The position numbers and the translations under genes are program-made. The notes beneath the pieces were generated by a model. That model worked only from the letters and a program-made list of their open reading frames with translations, did not search any database and was not told the DNA's origin. A stretch of DNA of 64,000 bases from Cedecea colo (lineage in GTDB: Bacteria; Pseudomonadota; Gammaproteobacteria; Enterobacterales; Enterobacteriaceae): contig NZ_SOYS01000010.1 of the NCBI RefSeq assembly GCF_011808225.1, positions 1 through 64,000 of the forward strand, read 5' to 3'. Shown piece by piece: positions 15,432 to 24,608 of the stretch. How positions within the stretch are numbered: the first letter of the stretch is position 1; each line of letters begins with the position of its first letter.

Positions 15432-17633
15432 CTATCGCTTACGCAGCAAACGCAACGCATTCGCCGTGACCAGAGCCGTGGCTCCCGAATCGGCGAGCAC
15501 CGCCAGCCACAGGCCGGTAATCCCCAGCAGCGTTGTGACCAGAAATATTCCTTTCAGGCCCAGCGCTATCGTGATGTTCTGCCGGATATTACTATGCGTT
15601 GCCCGCGCGAGATTAACCATGCCCGCAAGCTCTGTCAGGCGGTTGTGCGTCAGCGCCGCATCCGCGGTTTCCAGAGCAACGTCGGTTCCGCTGCCCATGG
15701 CAATGCCGATGGTTGCGGCTTTCATGGCCGGGGCGTCGTTGATGCCGTCCCCGACCATTGCCAACGGCTGTCGGGCGTTTATCTCGTTGACCGCTTTGAC
15801 TTTATCGGCGGGCAGCAGGCTGGCACGATAATCCATACCCAGTTCACCGGCGATAGCTGCGGCAGCGCGCGGATTATCGCCGGTCAGCATTACGCTTTGT
15901 ATCCCGATATTATTCAGGGCCGCAATCGCCTCTCTGGCATCGCTGCGCAGCGTGTCGCGCATGGCAATAATGCCCAGCAATTGACTTTGGCCGACAGCGA
16001 CAATCACCGTCTGGCCTTCCGCTTCAAGCCGTGTAATACGCCGTTGCCAGGTTGTATTTAGCACGGAGGCAGGAAGATTTCCGGGCGAGCTAAGCAGCAG
16101 CGTTTCGCCATCAATGATGGCCTCCACGCCAACGCCCGCCAGCGCGCGGTGCGATTCCGTTGCCGGCAGGGTAAGCTCCCGCCGTTGCGCTTCGCGAACA
16201 ATAGCCTGCGCAAGCGGATGCGACGAGCCTTGTTCAACGGCGGCAGCCAGCGTCAGCAGGTCGTTCTCGCTCAGCGAAGCAACCGCTTCAATTGCGGTAA
16301 CCTGTGGTTTTCCTGCGGTCAGCGTGCCGGTTTTATCGAACGCTATCTGCTGGATCTGCCCGAGACGTTCCAGCGCCGCGCCGCCTTTTATTAATGCGCC
16401 ACGGCGAGCGGCGGCGGCAAGGCCCGAGGTTATCGCCGCCGGCGTTGAGATAACTAATGCGCAAGGACAGCCAATCAGCAGCAGCGCCAGCCCTTTGTAG
16501 ATCCATTCATTCCAGCTTTGCCCGAACAACAGCGGCGGGATGACTGCGGCAAGCAGCGCTATCGCCATAATGGCCGGCGTGTAGATGCGGCTGAAACGGT
16601 CAATAAAGCGTTCTATCGGCGCCCGGCTTTCTTCAGCGTCTTCAATTAAACGCAAAATGCGGTCGATGGCGCTGTCGCCCGGCTCAGAAATGACTTCAAG
16701 CTGAACAAGCCTGTCGATGCTGGTGCTGCCCGCCGGGACCTTCTCGTTTTGGCTGCGTTCCACCGGCACCGATTCGCCGGTTAACGCGCTTTCGTCGAAG
16801 CTGGCGGTTTTGTTGAGCAGGCGGCCATCCGCCGGTAACCGGCCTCCAGCGGAGACTTCAATTATATCGCCCGGCCGAAGCTCGCTTAGCGCGATGCTTT
16901 CTCTTTCGCCGTTGCGTATGCGCGTTGCGACTTCCGGCCTGAGCGCCATCAAAGCGCTCACTCCACTTCTGGCACGGCTTGCCGCAAAGGATTCAAGACG
17001 TTCACCAAGCAGAAACAACACCAGCACCATGGCGGCTTCGGCCGTCGCGCCGATAAAAAGCGCGCCAGCTGCGGCGACGCTCATCAGCGTTTCAATGGCG
17101 AACCAGTTACCGCTGCGGATCAGGCGCACGGCCTGACGGGCAACGGGCCACAGGCCGACCAGCGTAGTAGCGATAAATGCCATATTACCGAACGGATGGT
17201 TGAACCGTTCCAGCCCCCAACTGATTGCCATCATGGCTAGCAGAGTGATGAGCGGTAAGTTTTCGCGCCAGCCAGAACTGGCGACAGCTGCCGGTGCGGC
17301 GCTGTCGCGAAGTGTATAGCCGGCGGCTGTTACCGCTTTTTCAACTTCCTGACGAACGTCGCGTGGTGCGGTAACGAGCAGTTTTTCTGTCGCAAACAGA
17401 ACCTGTACCTGCTGTATGTCCGGGATTTGCTTTACCGAATTTTCGACCTTCCGCGCGCAGGCGGCGCAGTCCATGCCCGCGACCTTCCAGCTATAGCGTT
17501 CGCCGTTTATCGGAAGGATGTCGGCATCGGCTCGCGTGGAACACCGCACTTCATCGCAGCAGGAGGGCGCTTCGGCTGGTAGCGGACTGAATTTTACCTT
17601 TGCAAACTGCGGGGTTTTGCTGGCGTTGCTCAT
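15432..17633 (-). CDS. zntA: Zn(II)/Cd(II)/Pb(II)-translocating P-type ATPase ZntA
   Basis: The 733-residue P1B-type ATPase exports zinc, cadmium and lead across the inner membrane. In order it shows a Cys-rich N-terminus (CCDEVRC), a heavy-metal domain with GMDCAAC near residue 55, the membrane metal site CPC in IGCPCALVIS, the phosphorylation motif DKTGTLT, the SSHPLAQAI block, and GDGINDAPAMK. Length is like E. coli ZntA (732). It is divergent from yhhN, and its promoter carries a ZntR palindrome, so it should be induced by zinc excess. Confidence 0.96.
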   Translation of the reverse strand: MSNASKTPQFAKVKFSPLPAEAPSCCDEVRCSTRADADILPINGERYSWKVAGMDCAACARKVENSVKQIPDIQQVQVLFATEKLLVTAPRDVRQEVEKAVTAAGYTLRDSAAPAAVASSGWRENLPLITLLAMMAISWGLERFNHPFGNMAFIATTLVGLWPVARQAVRLIRSGNWFAIETLMSVAAAGALFIGATAEAAMVLVLFLLGERLESFAASRARSGVSALMALRPEVATRIRNGERESIALSELRPGDIIEVSAGGRLPADGRLLNKTASFDESALTGESVPVERSQNEKVPAGSTSIDRLVQLEVISEPGDSAIDRILRLIEDAEESRAPIERFIDRFSRIYTPAIMAIALLAAVIPPLLFGQSWNEWIYKGLALLLIGCPCALVISTPAAITSGLAAAARRGALIKGGAALERLGQIQQIAFDKTGTLTAGKPQVTAIEAVASLSENDLLTLAAAVEQGSSHPLAQAIVREAQRRELTLPATESHRALAGVGVEAIIDGETLLLSSPGNLPASVLNTTWQRRITRLEAEGQTVIVAVGQSQLLGIIAMRDTLRSDAREAIAALNNIGIQSVMLTGDNPRAAAAIAGELGMDYRASLLPADKVKAVNEINARQPLAMVGDGINDAPAMKAATIGIAMGSGTDVALETADAALTHNRLTELAGMVNLARATHSNIRQNITIALGLKGIFLVTTLLGITGLWLAVLADSGATALVTANALRLLRKR

Positions 17634-17669
17634 GCGCCCTCCTGGGTAATGATAATGTTCTCATTACCG

Positions 17670-17701
17670 ATGTTACACTCTGGAGCTTACTCCAGAGTCA
17701 A
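17670..17701 (-). promoter_or_regulatory. zntA promoter with ZntR operator
   Basis: The palindrome ACTCTGGAG-N4-CTCCAGAGT (17677-17698) lies between a minus-strand -35 TTGACT (17701-17696) and -10 TAACAT (17675-17670). The spacer is 20 bases, the overlong spacing typical of MerR-family promoters, which the activator corrects by twisting the DNA. It closely resembles the E. coli zntA operator. Confidence 0.88.
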
Positions 17702-17716
17702 GAGGGAATATGCGGG

Positions 17717-18343
17717 TCAGATATACAGCGACTGGACAATCATAAAATGCCCGGCAAAATAGCAGGCGGCGGCGATGGCGCTGTCAGCGGTGAAACGGCG
17801 GCGGTAGTGGCTGCCCAGCCAGACAATGTTGCCCAGCAGCAGAAGCGTCGCGCCGATAAAGCCAGAGAGGCTGGCGCTGGTTGGGCGGAAGAAATACAGC
17901 TCGCCTGCCAGCCACACCATTACCAGCGTCATACCGATAAAGGTCATGATCGGCCAGCGGAAGGTTTCCAGCCGCGTCCAGATGATTGCCACCAGCAGCG
18001 CACCCACAATCAGCAGGGCGAGGGGCAACGGCCAGAAAAAGGAGAACGTCATCCGGCTGGCGAAATAAAGGGTATAGAGCAAATGCGACAGAAAGAAGGC
18101 GCCAATGGCGTACAGCATACGCTGTGTCGACAGAAGCGTTAGCGCATCGCCCGCAAGCGTCGCCAGCAAACCGGCGAGGATCAGATAGCCGGTAGCCTCA
18201 AACATCGGCGCCTGCCAGGCCAGCAGAAGCAGCAGTAACAGCGTGACCGGTTTAAATACCCAGCGTTGCCAGATTGGGCCCCGATAGGAAGCATCAACGT
18301 AGAGCCACCCGGAAAAAAATACGGCAATGAAAGACCAGAGCAT
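17717..18343 (-). CDS. yhhN: YhhN family membrane protein (TMEM86/lysoplasmalogenase-like)
   Basis: The 208-residue integral membrane protein has seven to eight hydrophobic segments and matches E. coli YhhN in size and place. Eukaryotic members of the family (TMEM86) hydrolyse the vinyl ether of lysoplasmalogens. Whether bacterial YhhN does this is not known. It is upstream of zntA on the same strand, but the zntA promoter lies between them. Confidence 0.88.
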   Translation of the reverse strand: MLWSFIAVFFSGWLYVDASYRGPIWQRWVFKPVTLLLLLLLAWQAPMFEATGYLILAGLLATLAGDALTLLSTQRMLYAIGAFFLSHLLYTLYFASRMTFSFFWPLPLALLIVGALLVAIIWTRLETFRWPIMTFIGMTLVMVWLAGELYFFRPTSASLSGFIGATLLLLGNIVWLGSHYRRRFTADSAIAAACYFAGHFMIVQSLYI

Positions 18344-18485
18344 GGCGTGTCCCTTTTTTAATAATCGACGTATCGCACACAGCAGACTGTGCTTCTTATT
18401 TCAGTCTAGTGGTCAAAGCCGCCGGATGACAATGCCCGGAGATGAGAGGTATTCTTAAAAGCGCCTGACAAACCGAGATAAATCC

Positions 18486-18851
18486 ATGAGTAAGCCACCC
18501 GTTTTCTTTATTGCCGTCATCGTTTTAATCGTGGTGGCCGCGTCATTTCGCTTTATGCAGCAGCGCCGCCAGAGTGCCGAAAACGACGCTGCGCCGCTGA
18601 GTCAAAAAAGCGTGATTGTCGCGACCAAGCGCGAAAAGCCGGCCAACGACAGACGCTCACGCCAGCGCGATGTGACTCCGGCTGGCGATTTGATGCGCTA
18701 TGAAGTGTGGTTTCGCCCGCAGACAGGCGGAATGGAAATGAAAATGCGCGTAACTGCCGCGCAGTATCATGAGGTCAGCGTTGGGGATAAAGGCACATTA
18801 CAGTACAAAGGGACGCGCTTTATCGCCTTCATCCCTGAAGCTTCTTACTGA
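18486..18851 (+). CDS. yhhM: DUF2500 domain protein YhhM
   Basis: The 121-residue protein has one N-terminal membrane segment (about residues 5-22) and a small beta-rich domain (YEVWFRPQTGG..., LQYKGTRFIAF). It corresponds to E. coli YhhM in place and length. Function is unknown. Its last bases overlap the 3' end of convergent yhhL by seven bases. Confidence 0.88.
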   Translation: MSKPPVFFIAVIVLIVVAASFRFMQQRRQSAENDAAPLSQKSVIVATKREKPANDRRSRQRDVTPAGDLMRYEVWFRPQTGGMEMKMRVTAAQYHEVSVGDKGTLQYKGTRFIAFIPEASY

Positions 18852-19114
18852 CCTTTGCGCAGGTTCTTCTGCCAGGCCAGCAGTTCAAAAACCCCAAAAA
18901 CGAAGATTTTAAGCTGCTGAACGCGGCTTAGCGGCGGGCCGTCTTTCGGCTGGGTCGATTTCAGCAGCGCCAGCTGCATCGCGTGCATAATTGCCATAAA
19001 AATCAGCGCTACGTTGACGAAAATATTTAGCGGGCGCGGGAAGGGATGGAAAATATTCAGCAACAAAAAGGCCCACACGCACAGCATCAACAGCCTGCCC
19101 AGATTAATCAACAT
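18845..19114 (-). CDS. yhhL: DUF1145 family membrane protein YhhL
   Basis: The 89-residue protein has two membrane segments and matches YhhL of E. coli in length and position after rsmD. It begins 11 bases after the rsmD stop, so the two probably form an operon. Function is unknown. Confidence 0.88.
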   Translation of the reverse strand: MLINLGRLLMLCVWAFLLLNIFHPFPRPLNIFVNVALIFMAIMHAMQLALLKSTQPKDGPPLSRVQQLKIFVFGVFELLAWQKNLRKGQ

Positions 19115-19125
19115 GATGTATCTCC

Positions 19126-19701
19126 TTATGCTTCGCGATGATAGAGGCGACAGGCGACCTGGCCGGCCACTTTTTCACGGTGTAATGTCCAGCTTGCGGG
19201 TACTGGCGGCATGCTGTTTTCCACTTCGCTTTCGACGTAGATCAGCGCGTCTGTCGCCAGCCAGCCGTTAAGCTCGAGCAGGGTAATCGTTTCTTCCAGC
19301 AGCCCTTTACGGAACGGCGGATCGATAAACACAACGGTATGGGGTTTGCCCGGCTGCGCCAGGTAATTTAGCGTATTGGCGTTGACGACGATGCCGTTTG
19401 CCGCTTTAAGCGTGACGAGATTCTTCTGCAATTGCTGCGAGACATTGCGATCCATCTCCAGAAGCGTAGCACTTGCGGCATAACGGGATAGCGCTTCGAG
19501 CCCCAGCGCACCGCTGCCTGCGAAACAGTCCAGCACGCAGGCATCTACTATTGACGGGGCCAGCCAGTTGAATAAGGTTTCGCGTACCCGGTCGGTGGTT
19601 GGACGCAGGCCCGGGCTGTCGGGAACGGGAAGCTTACGGCCACGCCAAAGGCCTCCAATAATACGGATCTGGCCTGTGCCTTTGGATTGGGATTTCTTCA
19701 T
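19126..19701 (-). CDS. rsmD: 16S rRNA (guanine(966)-N(2))-methyltransferase RsmD
   Basis: This class I methyltransferase methylates G966 in helix 31 of 16S rRNA. It shows the SAM-binding block VLDCFAGSGALGLEALSR and the catalytic motif DPPF. The start at 19701 (MKKSQ) corresponds to E. coli RsmD; a GTG three codons upstream is possible. It is divergent from ftsY, as in E. coli. Confidence 0.94.
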   Translation of the reverse strand: MKKSQSKGTGQIRIIGGLWRGRKLPVPDSPGLRPTTDRVRETLFNWLAPSIVDACVLDCFAGSGALGLEALSRYAASATLLEMDRNVSQQLQKNLVTLKAANGIVVNANTLNYLAQPGKPHTVVFIDPPFRKGLLEETITLLELNGWLATDALIYVESEVENSMPPVPASWTLHREKVAGQVACRLYHREA

Positions 19702-19895
19702 GAGACTCACTGCGCTGCGATTTTTGCCGACTATTCTAGCGGCGCGAGGGATAAGGGGAAACCTTATTCCGTCGGAGTGCCGCTAGCTGTGGGAAAGTGA
19801 TAGACTAACATATTCAATCGACGATCATTTTCAGCGCCCGCAATAAGCACTTCCGGGCCTGTGCCATGAATCAACAGCGAGGAGTATATTCGCAA

Positions 19896-21431
19896 ATGGC
19901 GAAAGAGAAAAAACGTGGCTTTTTTTCCTGGTTGGGCTTTGGTCAGAAAGAGCAGGAACCGGAACAAGAAACAGAACAAAAAGCAGTAGCAGAACAACCG
20001 GTTGCCGCAGACCTTGCTGAGCAGAACGCTGAGCAAATCGTCGAGCCAGCACAGCCACAGGCGGTTGAAGAAATCGCACAGCCAGAAGCGAGCGATGAGC
20101 CAGCTGTTCCTTCTCCGCAGGCAACTGAAAGCTTCGCGCAGGATGTTGTAGAAGTCAGCGAAAAGCTGGCTGAACGTGAAGCGCCTGAGGCGGTTGCCGA
20201 GCCAGAAGCTGTTATCGAACCAGAAGCCGTTGAGCCGGAAATCCTGCATGAGCCAGAGCCCGTTGCCCAGCCGCAGGCCGCAGTCGAACATGAAGAGCTG
20301 CCGCTGCCGGAAGAGATAGCTGAAAACGAGCCGGAAGCCGATGAATGGCAGGCAGAACAAGAGCTTGCTGGCGAAGAAACCGTTGCTGAAATCGAAGAAA
20401 TCGTCGCCGCTCACGTTGAGTATGCGCCCGCCGAAGAAGCGCCGGTAGAAGCCGATACCGCGCAAGCGGCAGAAGAAAATCAGGAGCAGCAGGAGCAGGA
20501 GAAGCCAACCAAAGAAGGTTTCTTCGCGCGTCTCAAGCGCAGCTTGCTGAAAACTAAAGAGAATCTCGGTTCCGGATTTATCAGTCTGTTCCGCGGCAAG
20601 AAAATCGACGACGATCTGTTTGAAGAGCTCGAAGAGCAATTGCTGATTGCCGACGTTGGCGTTGAAACCACCCGTAAAATCATCAGCAACCTGACTGAAG
20701 GCGCGAGCCGTAAGGCATTGCGCGATGCTGAAGCGCTTTACGGTCTGCTGAAAGACGAAATGGGCGAAATCCTGGCGAAAGTCGATGAGCCGCTCAACGT
20801 TGAAGGCAAGACGCCGTTTGTCATCCTGATGGTTGGTGTAAACGGCGTGGGTAAAACCACCACCATCGGCAAACTGGCGCGTCAGTTCCAGCAGGAAGGC
20901 AAATCGGTGATGCTGGCGGCGGGCGATACCTTCCGCGCGGCAGCGGTCGAGCAGTTGCAGGTATGGGGGCAGCGCAACAATATTCCCGTTGTCGCTCAGC
21001 ATACCGGGGCGGACTCCGCTTCCGTTATTTTCGATGCGATTCAGGCGGCTAAAGCGCGCGGCGTCGATGTGCTGTTGGCCGATACCGCAGGTCGCCTGCA
21101 GAATAAAGCGCACCTGATGGAAGAGCTGAAGAAAATCGTCCGCGTGATGAAAAAGCTGGACGAAGACGCCCCGCATGAGATTATGCTCACTATTGATGCC
21201 AGCACCGGACAAAATGCGGTAAGCCAGGCGAAACTGTTCCATGAAGCCGTAGGGCTGACGGGCATTACCCTGACCAAGCTGGACGGCACAGCCAAAGGCG
21301 GCGTGATTTTCTCCGTGGCCGATCGGTTTGGCATTCCGATTCGCTACATTGGCGTCGGCGAAAGAATTGAGGATTTACGTCCGTTTAAAGCGGACGATTT
21401 TATTGAGGCACTTTTTGCCCGAGAGGATTAA
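19896..21431 (+). CDS. ftsY: Signal recognition particle receptor FtsY
   Basis: The 511-residue SRP receptor GTPase delivers ribosome-nascent chains to the translocon. An N-terminal basic segment (MAKEKKRGFFSWLGF) binds membrane lipid. A long acidic A domain, rich in Glu, Pro, Gln and Ala, fills residues 20-205. The NG domain follows, with GVNGVGKTTTIGKLA, DTFRAAAVEQL, DTAGRLQNK and TKLDGTAKGG. The ATG at 19896 is chosen over one ten codons earlier because GGAG precedes it and the lipid-binding segment then begins the protein. It heads ftsYEX, with two bases between its stop and ftsE. Confidence 0.96.
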   Translation: MAKEKKRGFFSWLGFGQKEQEPEQETEQKAVAEQPVAADLAEQNAEQIVEPAQPQAVEEIAQPEASDEPAVPSPQATESFAQDVVEVSEKLAEREAPEAVAEPEAVIEPEAVEPEILHEPEPVAQPQAAVEHEELPLPEEIAENEPEADEWQAEQELAGEETVAEIEEIVAAHVEYAPAEEAPVEADTAQAAEENQEQQEQEKPTKEGFFARLKRSLLKTKENLGSGFISLFRGKKIDDDLFEELEEQLLIADVGVETTRKIISNLTEGASRKALRDAEALYGLLKDEMGEILAKVDEPLNVEGKTPFVILMVGVNGVGKTTTIGKLARQFQQEGKSVMLAAGDTFRAAAVEQLQVWGQRNNIPVVAQHTGADSASVIFDAIQAAKARGVDVLLADTAGRLQNKAHLMEELKKIVRVMKKLDEDAPHEIMLTIDASTGQNAVSQAKLFHEAVGLTGITLTKLDGTAKGGVIFSVADRFGIPIRYIGVGERIEDLRPFKADDFIEALFARED

Positions 21432-21433
21432 CA

Positions 21434-22102
21434 ATGATTCGCTTCGAACACGTCAGTAAAGCCTATCTCGGTGGAAGGCAAGCGCTGCAGGGCGTCACCT
21501 TCCATATGCAGCCCGGCGAGATGGCCTTTCTGACCGGCCACTCTGGCGCGGGGAAAAGTACCCTGCTCAAGCTTATCTGCGGTATTGAACGGCCCAGCGC
21601 CGGAAAAATTTTCTTCAGCGGCCACGATATCAGCCGTCTGAAGAGCCGGGAGGTGCCGTTCCTGCGGCGCCAGATCGGCATGATCTTCCAGGATCACCAT
21701 CTGTTGATGGACAGAACGGTCTACGACAACGTGGCGATTCCGCTGATTATTGCCGGCGCCAGCGGTGAGGATATTCGCCGCCGCGTAAGCGCCGCGCTGG
21801 ATAAGGTCGGGCTGCTGGACAAAGCGAAGAACTTTCCTATTCAACTCTCCGGCGGCGAACAGCAGCGCGTGGGCATCGCCCGTGCGGTGGTCAATAAACC
21901 GGCCGTATTGCTGGCAGATGAACCGACAGGTAACCTGGACGATGCGCTTTCGGAAGGCATCTTGCGCCTGTTTGAAGAGTTTAACCGCGTTGGGGTAACG
22001 GTTCTGATGGCGACGCACGATCTTGGTCTTATCTCCCGTCGTAACTATCGTATGTTGACGTTAAGCGATGGCCATTTGCATGGAGGCCTGGCAGGTGAAT
22101 AA
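21434..22102 (+). CDS. ftsE: Cell division ATP-binding protein FtsE
   Basis: The 222-residue ABC ATPase pairs with FtsX at the division septum, where the complex activates cell-wall amidases through EnvC. It shows Walker [10 protein letters not shown], the signature LSGGEQQRV, Walker B LLADEP and the switch His in MATHD. It lies between ftsY and ftsX with an eight-base overlap into ftsX, as in E. coli. Confidence 0.96.
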   Translation: MIRFEHVSKAYLGGRQALQGVTFHMQPGEMAFLTGHSGAGKSTLLKLICGIERPSAGKIFFSGHDISRLKSREVPFLRRQIGMIFQDHHLLMDRTVYDNVAIPLIIAGASGEDIRRRVSAALDKVGLLDKAKNFPIQLSGGEQQRVGIARAVVNKPAVLLADEPTGNLDDALSEGILRLFEEFNRVGVTVLMATHDLGLISRRNYRMLTLSDGHLHGGLAGE

Positions 22103-23150
22103 ACGCAACGCGCTCAATCCCATCAAGCGCTTCAGTAATCAGCTGGATAAAATCAACAAGCTGAACAGGCACGCGGATTCAGGCCGCCCGGTGAAAAAAG
22201 GCGGCAAAGGGCCGCAATCGAAAGCCCGGTCGCTCAAGGGTGGCGTGAACGAACAGTTCCGCTACGCCTGGGAAGGCGCGGTCCAGGATCTTAAGAGCAA
22301 GCCTCTTGCCACTTTTCTTACCCTAATGGTTATTGCCATTTCGCTTACGCTACCGAGCGTATGCTATATGGTTTACAAAAACGTTAATCAGGCCGCGACG
22401 CAGTATTATCCTTCGCCACAAATCACCGTTTACCTTGATAAAGCGCTGGATGATAACGCAGCGCAGCAGGTGGTTGGCGCTATTCAGGCCGAAGAGGGCG
22501 TGGATAAAGTTAATTATCTATCGCGCGATGAAGCCCTTGGCGAGTTCCGTAACTGGTCGGGCTTTGGTGGCGCGCTGGATATGCTCGAAGAAAATCCGCT
22601 GCCTGCTGTGGCGGTGGTGAACCCAAAACTGGATTTTCAGAGTACGGATCATCTGAATACGCTGCGTGACCGCGTGGCGCGGATTAACGGCGTGGACGAA
22701 GTACGCATGGATGATAGCTGGTTCGCGCGCCTTGCCGCCTTGACGGGCCTGGTCGGGCGAGTATCCGCCCTGATCGGTATTTTGATGGTTGCCGCCGTTT
22801 TCCTGGTGATCGGTAACAGCGTAAGGCTGAGCATTTTTGCCCGCCGGGATACCATTAACGTGCAGAAACTGATTGGCGCAACGGATGGGTTTATCCTGCG
22901 TCCATTCCTGTACGGCGGCGCGCTGCTGGGATTCACCGGCGCGTTTTTATCGCTTATTCTTTCAGAAATTCTGGTGCTGCGGCTGTCGTCTGCGGTAACG
23001 GAAGTGGCGCAGGTATTCGGCACAAAGTTCGATATTTCGGGCCTGGGTTTTGAAGAATGTCTGCTGCTGCTGCTGGTGTCGGCAATGATAGGCTGGACGG
23101 CCGCCTGGATTGCTACCGTGCAACATTTACGTCGCTTTACCCCAGAATAA
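22095..23150 (+). CDS. ftsX: Cell division protein FtsX
   Basis: The 351-residue membrane partner of FtsE has four membrane segments, a cytoplasmic N-terminal extension rich in basic residues, and a periplasmic loop between segments 1 and 2 (about residues 95-220). The block [20 protein letters not shown] matches E. coli closely. I use the GTG at 22095 (VNKRNAL), the start known in E. coli. It overlaps the end of ftsE; an in-frame ATG nine codons earlier would lie deep within ftsE. Confidence 0.94.
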   Translation: MNKRNALNPIKRFSNQLDKINKLNRHADSGRPVKKGGKGPQSKARSLKGGVNEQFRYAWEGAVQDLKSKPLATFLTLMVIAISLTLPSVCYMVYKNVNQAATQYYPSPQITVYLDKALDDNAAQQVVGAIQAEEGVDKVNYLSRDEALGEFRNWSGFGGALDMLEENPLPAVAVVNPKLDFQSTDHLNTLRDRVARINGVDEVRMDDSWFARLAALTGLVGRVSALIGILMVAAVFLVIGNSVRLSIFARRDTINVQKLIGATDGFILRPFLYGGALLGFTGAFLSLILSEILVLRLSSAVTEVAQVFGTKFDISGLGFEECLLLLLVSAMIGWTAAWIATVQHLRRFTPE

Positions 23151-23271
23151 AATTTTTTTGATATACTTTGTCCCCGGCTCACGGATCTTCCGTTAGCAGG
23201 GGACAGAGTCCCATCTTCGGTTCGACGTTTCTCCTGCCGTGTTAATAGTACTGTCACATTTTGTGTGTAAT

Positions 23272-23317
23272 TTATACACAGCCATACATTGAACTTGTGG
23301 ATAAGATCACTGTCTGA
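23272..23317 (+). promoter_or_regulatory. rpoH upstream control region: sigma-E promoter and two DnaA boxes
   Basis: GAACTT (23291-23296), 16 bases, then TCTGA (23313-23317) is the classic sigma-E promoter, equivalent to rpoH P3 in E. coli. A perfect DnaA box, TTATACACA, lies at 23272-23280, and a second, on the other strand (TGTGGATAA), at 23296-23304 inside the promoter spacer. DnaA repression of rpoH promoters is known in E. coli. The region links heat shock to envelope stress and replication state. Confidence 0.88.
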
Positions 23318-23424
23318 GAGTAGTGTGGATGGTACGGTTTGGCGCGTTGACGTGAAGTCAGTGCTTTTGCCTGATGAAAAATCGTTGTGGCAACCTGTAC
23401 GTTAGTCTCTAAGAGAGGGTTTGA

Positions 23425-24279
23425 ATGACCAAAGAAATGCAAAATTTAGCTTTAGCCCCTGTTGGTAACCTGGAATCTTATATCCGGGCCGCTAACGCCT
23501 GGCCGATGTTAACGGCCGAGGAAGAGAAGGAGCTGGCTGAAAAGCTGCATTACCAGGGCTGCCTGGAATCAGCGAAAAGGCTGATCCTGTCTCACCTGCG
23601 CTTTGTTGTTCACATCGCTCGTAATTATTCGGGCTATGGTCTGCCGCAGGCTGACCTGATTCAGGAAGGTAATATCGGCCTGATGAAAGCGGTGCGCCGC
23701 TTCAACCCGGAGGTCGGCGTCCGTCTGGTCTCCTTTGCCGTGCACTGGATCAAGGCTGAAATTCACGAGTACGTGCTGCGTAACTGGCGTATTGTGAAGG
23801 TGGCAACCACTAAAGCGCAGCGTAAGCTGTTCTTTAATCTGCGTAAAACTAAACAACGTCTGGGATGGTTTAATCAGGACGAAGTGGAAATGGTCGCCAA
23901 TGAACTTGGTGTTACCAGCAAAGACGTGCGAGAGATGGAATCCCGCATGGCGGCGCAGGACATGACCTTTGACATGGGCAACGATGACGATGCCGACAGC
24001 GCGCCAATGGCGCCGGTGCTGTTCCTGCAGGATAAATCGTCTAACTTTGCTGACGGCATTGAAGACGATAACTGGGAATCCCACGCTGCGGATAAACTCA
24101 GCGATGCTATGTTGGGCCTTGACGAGCGCAGCCAGGATATTATCCGCGCGCGCTGGCTTGACGAAGACAACAAAAGCACGTTGCAGGAGCTGGCAGATCG
24201 CTACGGCGTCTCCGCAGAACGTGTTCGTCAGCTAGAAAAGAATGCGATGAAAAAACTGCGTATGGCCATCGAAGCCTAA
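23425..24279 (+). CDS. rpoH: RNA polymerase heat-shock sigma factor RpoH (sigma-32)
   Basis: The 284-residue sigma factor directs transcription of chaperone and protease genes. Region 2 contains [17 protein letters not shown]. The RpoH box [12 protein letters not shown] follows, near residues 132-143, the mark of this class. Region 4 helix-turn-helix ([23 protein letters not shown]) is at the C-terminus. Length equals E. coli RpoH. It follows ftsX with a 274-base control region. Its transcript may end in the IS-derived hairpin at 24312-24360. Confidence 0.97.
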   Translation: MTKEMQNLALAPVGNLESYIRAANAWPMLTAEEEKELAEKLHYQGCLESAKRLILSHLRFVVHIARNYSGYGLPQADLIQEGNIGLMKAVRRFNPEVGVRLVSFAVHWIKAEIHEYVLRNWRIVKVATTKAQRKLFFNLRKTKQRLGWFNQDEVEMVANELGVTSKDVREMESRMAAQDMTFDMGNDDDADSAPMAPVLFLQDKSSNFADGIEDDNWESHAADKLSDAMLGLDERSQDIIRARWLDEDNKSTLQELADRYGVSAERVRQLEKNAMKKLRMAIEA

Positions 24280-24311
24280 CGTTTTTCCAGTCTGATAAAA
24301 AACCGCCTTTC

Positions 24312-24395
24312 TGAACTGCACCCCAAAAGTTGGATACCCAACTAAGTAAGGTGCAGTTTTTTATGCGTAAGTATTCCCTCGATTTCAAGCTTTAG
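24312..24395 (+). mobile_element. IS3-family insertion sequence end, relic
   Basis: The stretch begins TGAACTGCACCCCAAAAG, typical of IS3-family (IS150-like) ends. It leads to an ATG at 24363 encoding MRKYSLDFKL, the start of an OrfA transposase, followed at once by a TAG stop. The rest of the element is gone. The end can fold: AACTGCACC (24314-24322) pairs with GGTGCAGTT (24350-24358) around an inner AGTTGG/CCAACT hairpin, and six T follow. It could serve as the rpoH terminator. Confidence 0.75.
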
Positions 24396-24608
24396 GTCGT
24401 GCAGCATCCTCTTTCCGGGCATTTTTTTGTGCCTGTCATATCCCACATTCGAAACGTGGCAAAATTGTTATTCCAAAAAACGCAAAATCGGGTATGTTTT
24501 TAGCACGGAGTGCGGCGGAGGCCTGCGCGGTTATCTCCACATCAAAAATAAAACAGAGCCAAAACAATACAACAAATACCACTCACAACAAGAATGGGGA
24601 TTCTCAGG
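24396..24608 (+). other. livJ upstream region
   Basis: About 210 bases between the IS relic and livJ. It is AT-rich towards livJ and must carry the livJ promoter, under Lrp and leucine control in E. coli. I cannot mark Lrp sites with confidence. Together with the IS relic it fills the 329-base space after rpoH. Confidence 0.35.

Noticed and set aside
19764-21242. Reading frame of 492 codons on the strand opposite ftsY
   Set aside because: It mirrors the Glu/Gln/Ala/Pro-rich repeat codons of the FtsY acidic domain and gives a Phe/Leu/Arg-rich product without any family pattern. ftsY is certain on the other strand.
23272-23304. DnaA boxes as part of a replication origin
   Set aside because: Only two boxes, no AT-rich unwinding element or origin genes, and they fall on the rpoH promoter where DnaA control is known.
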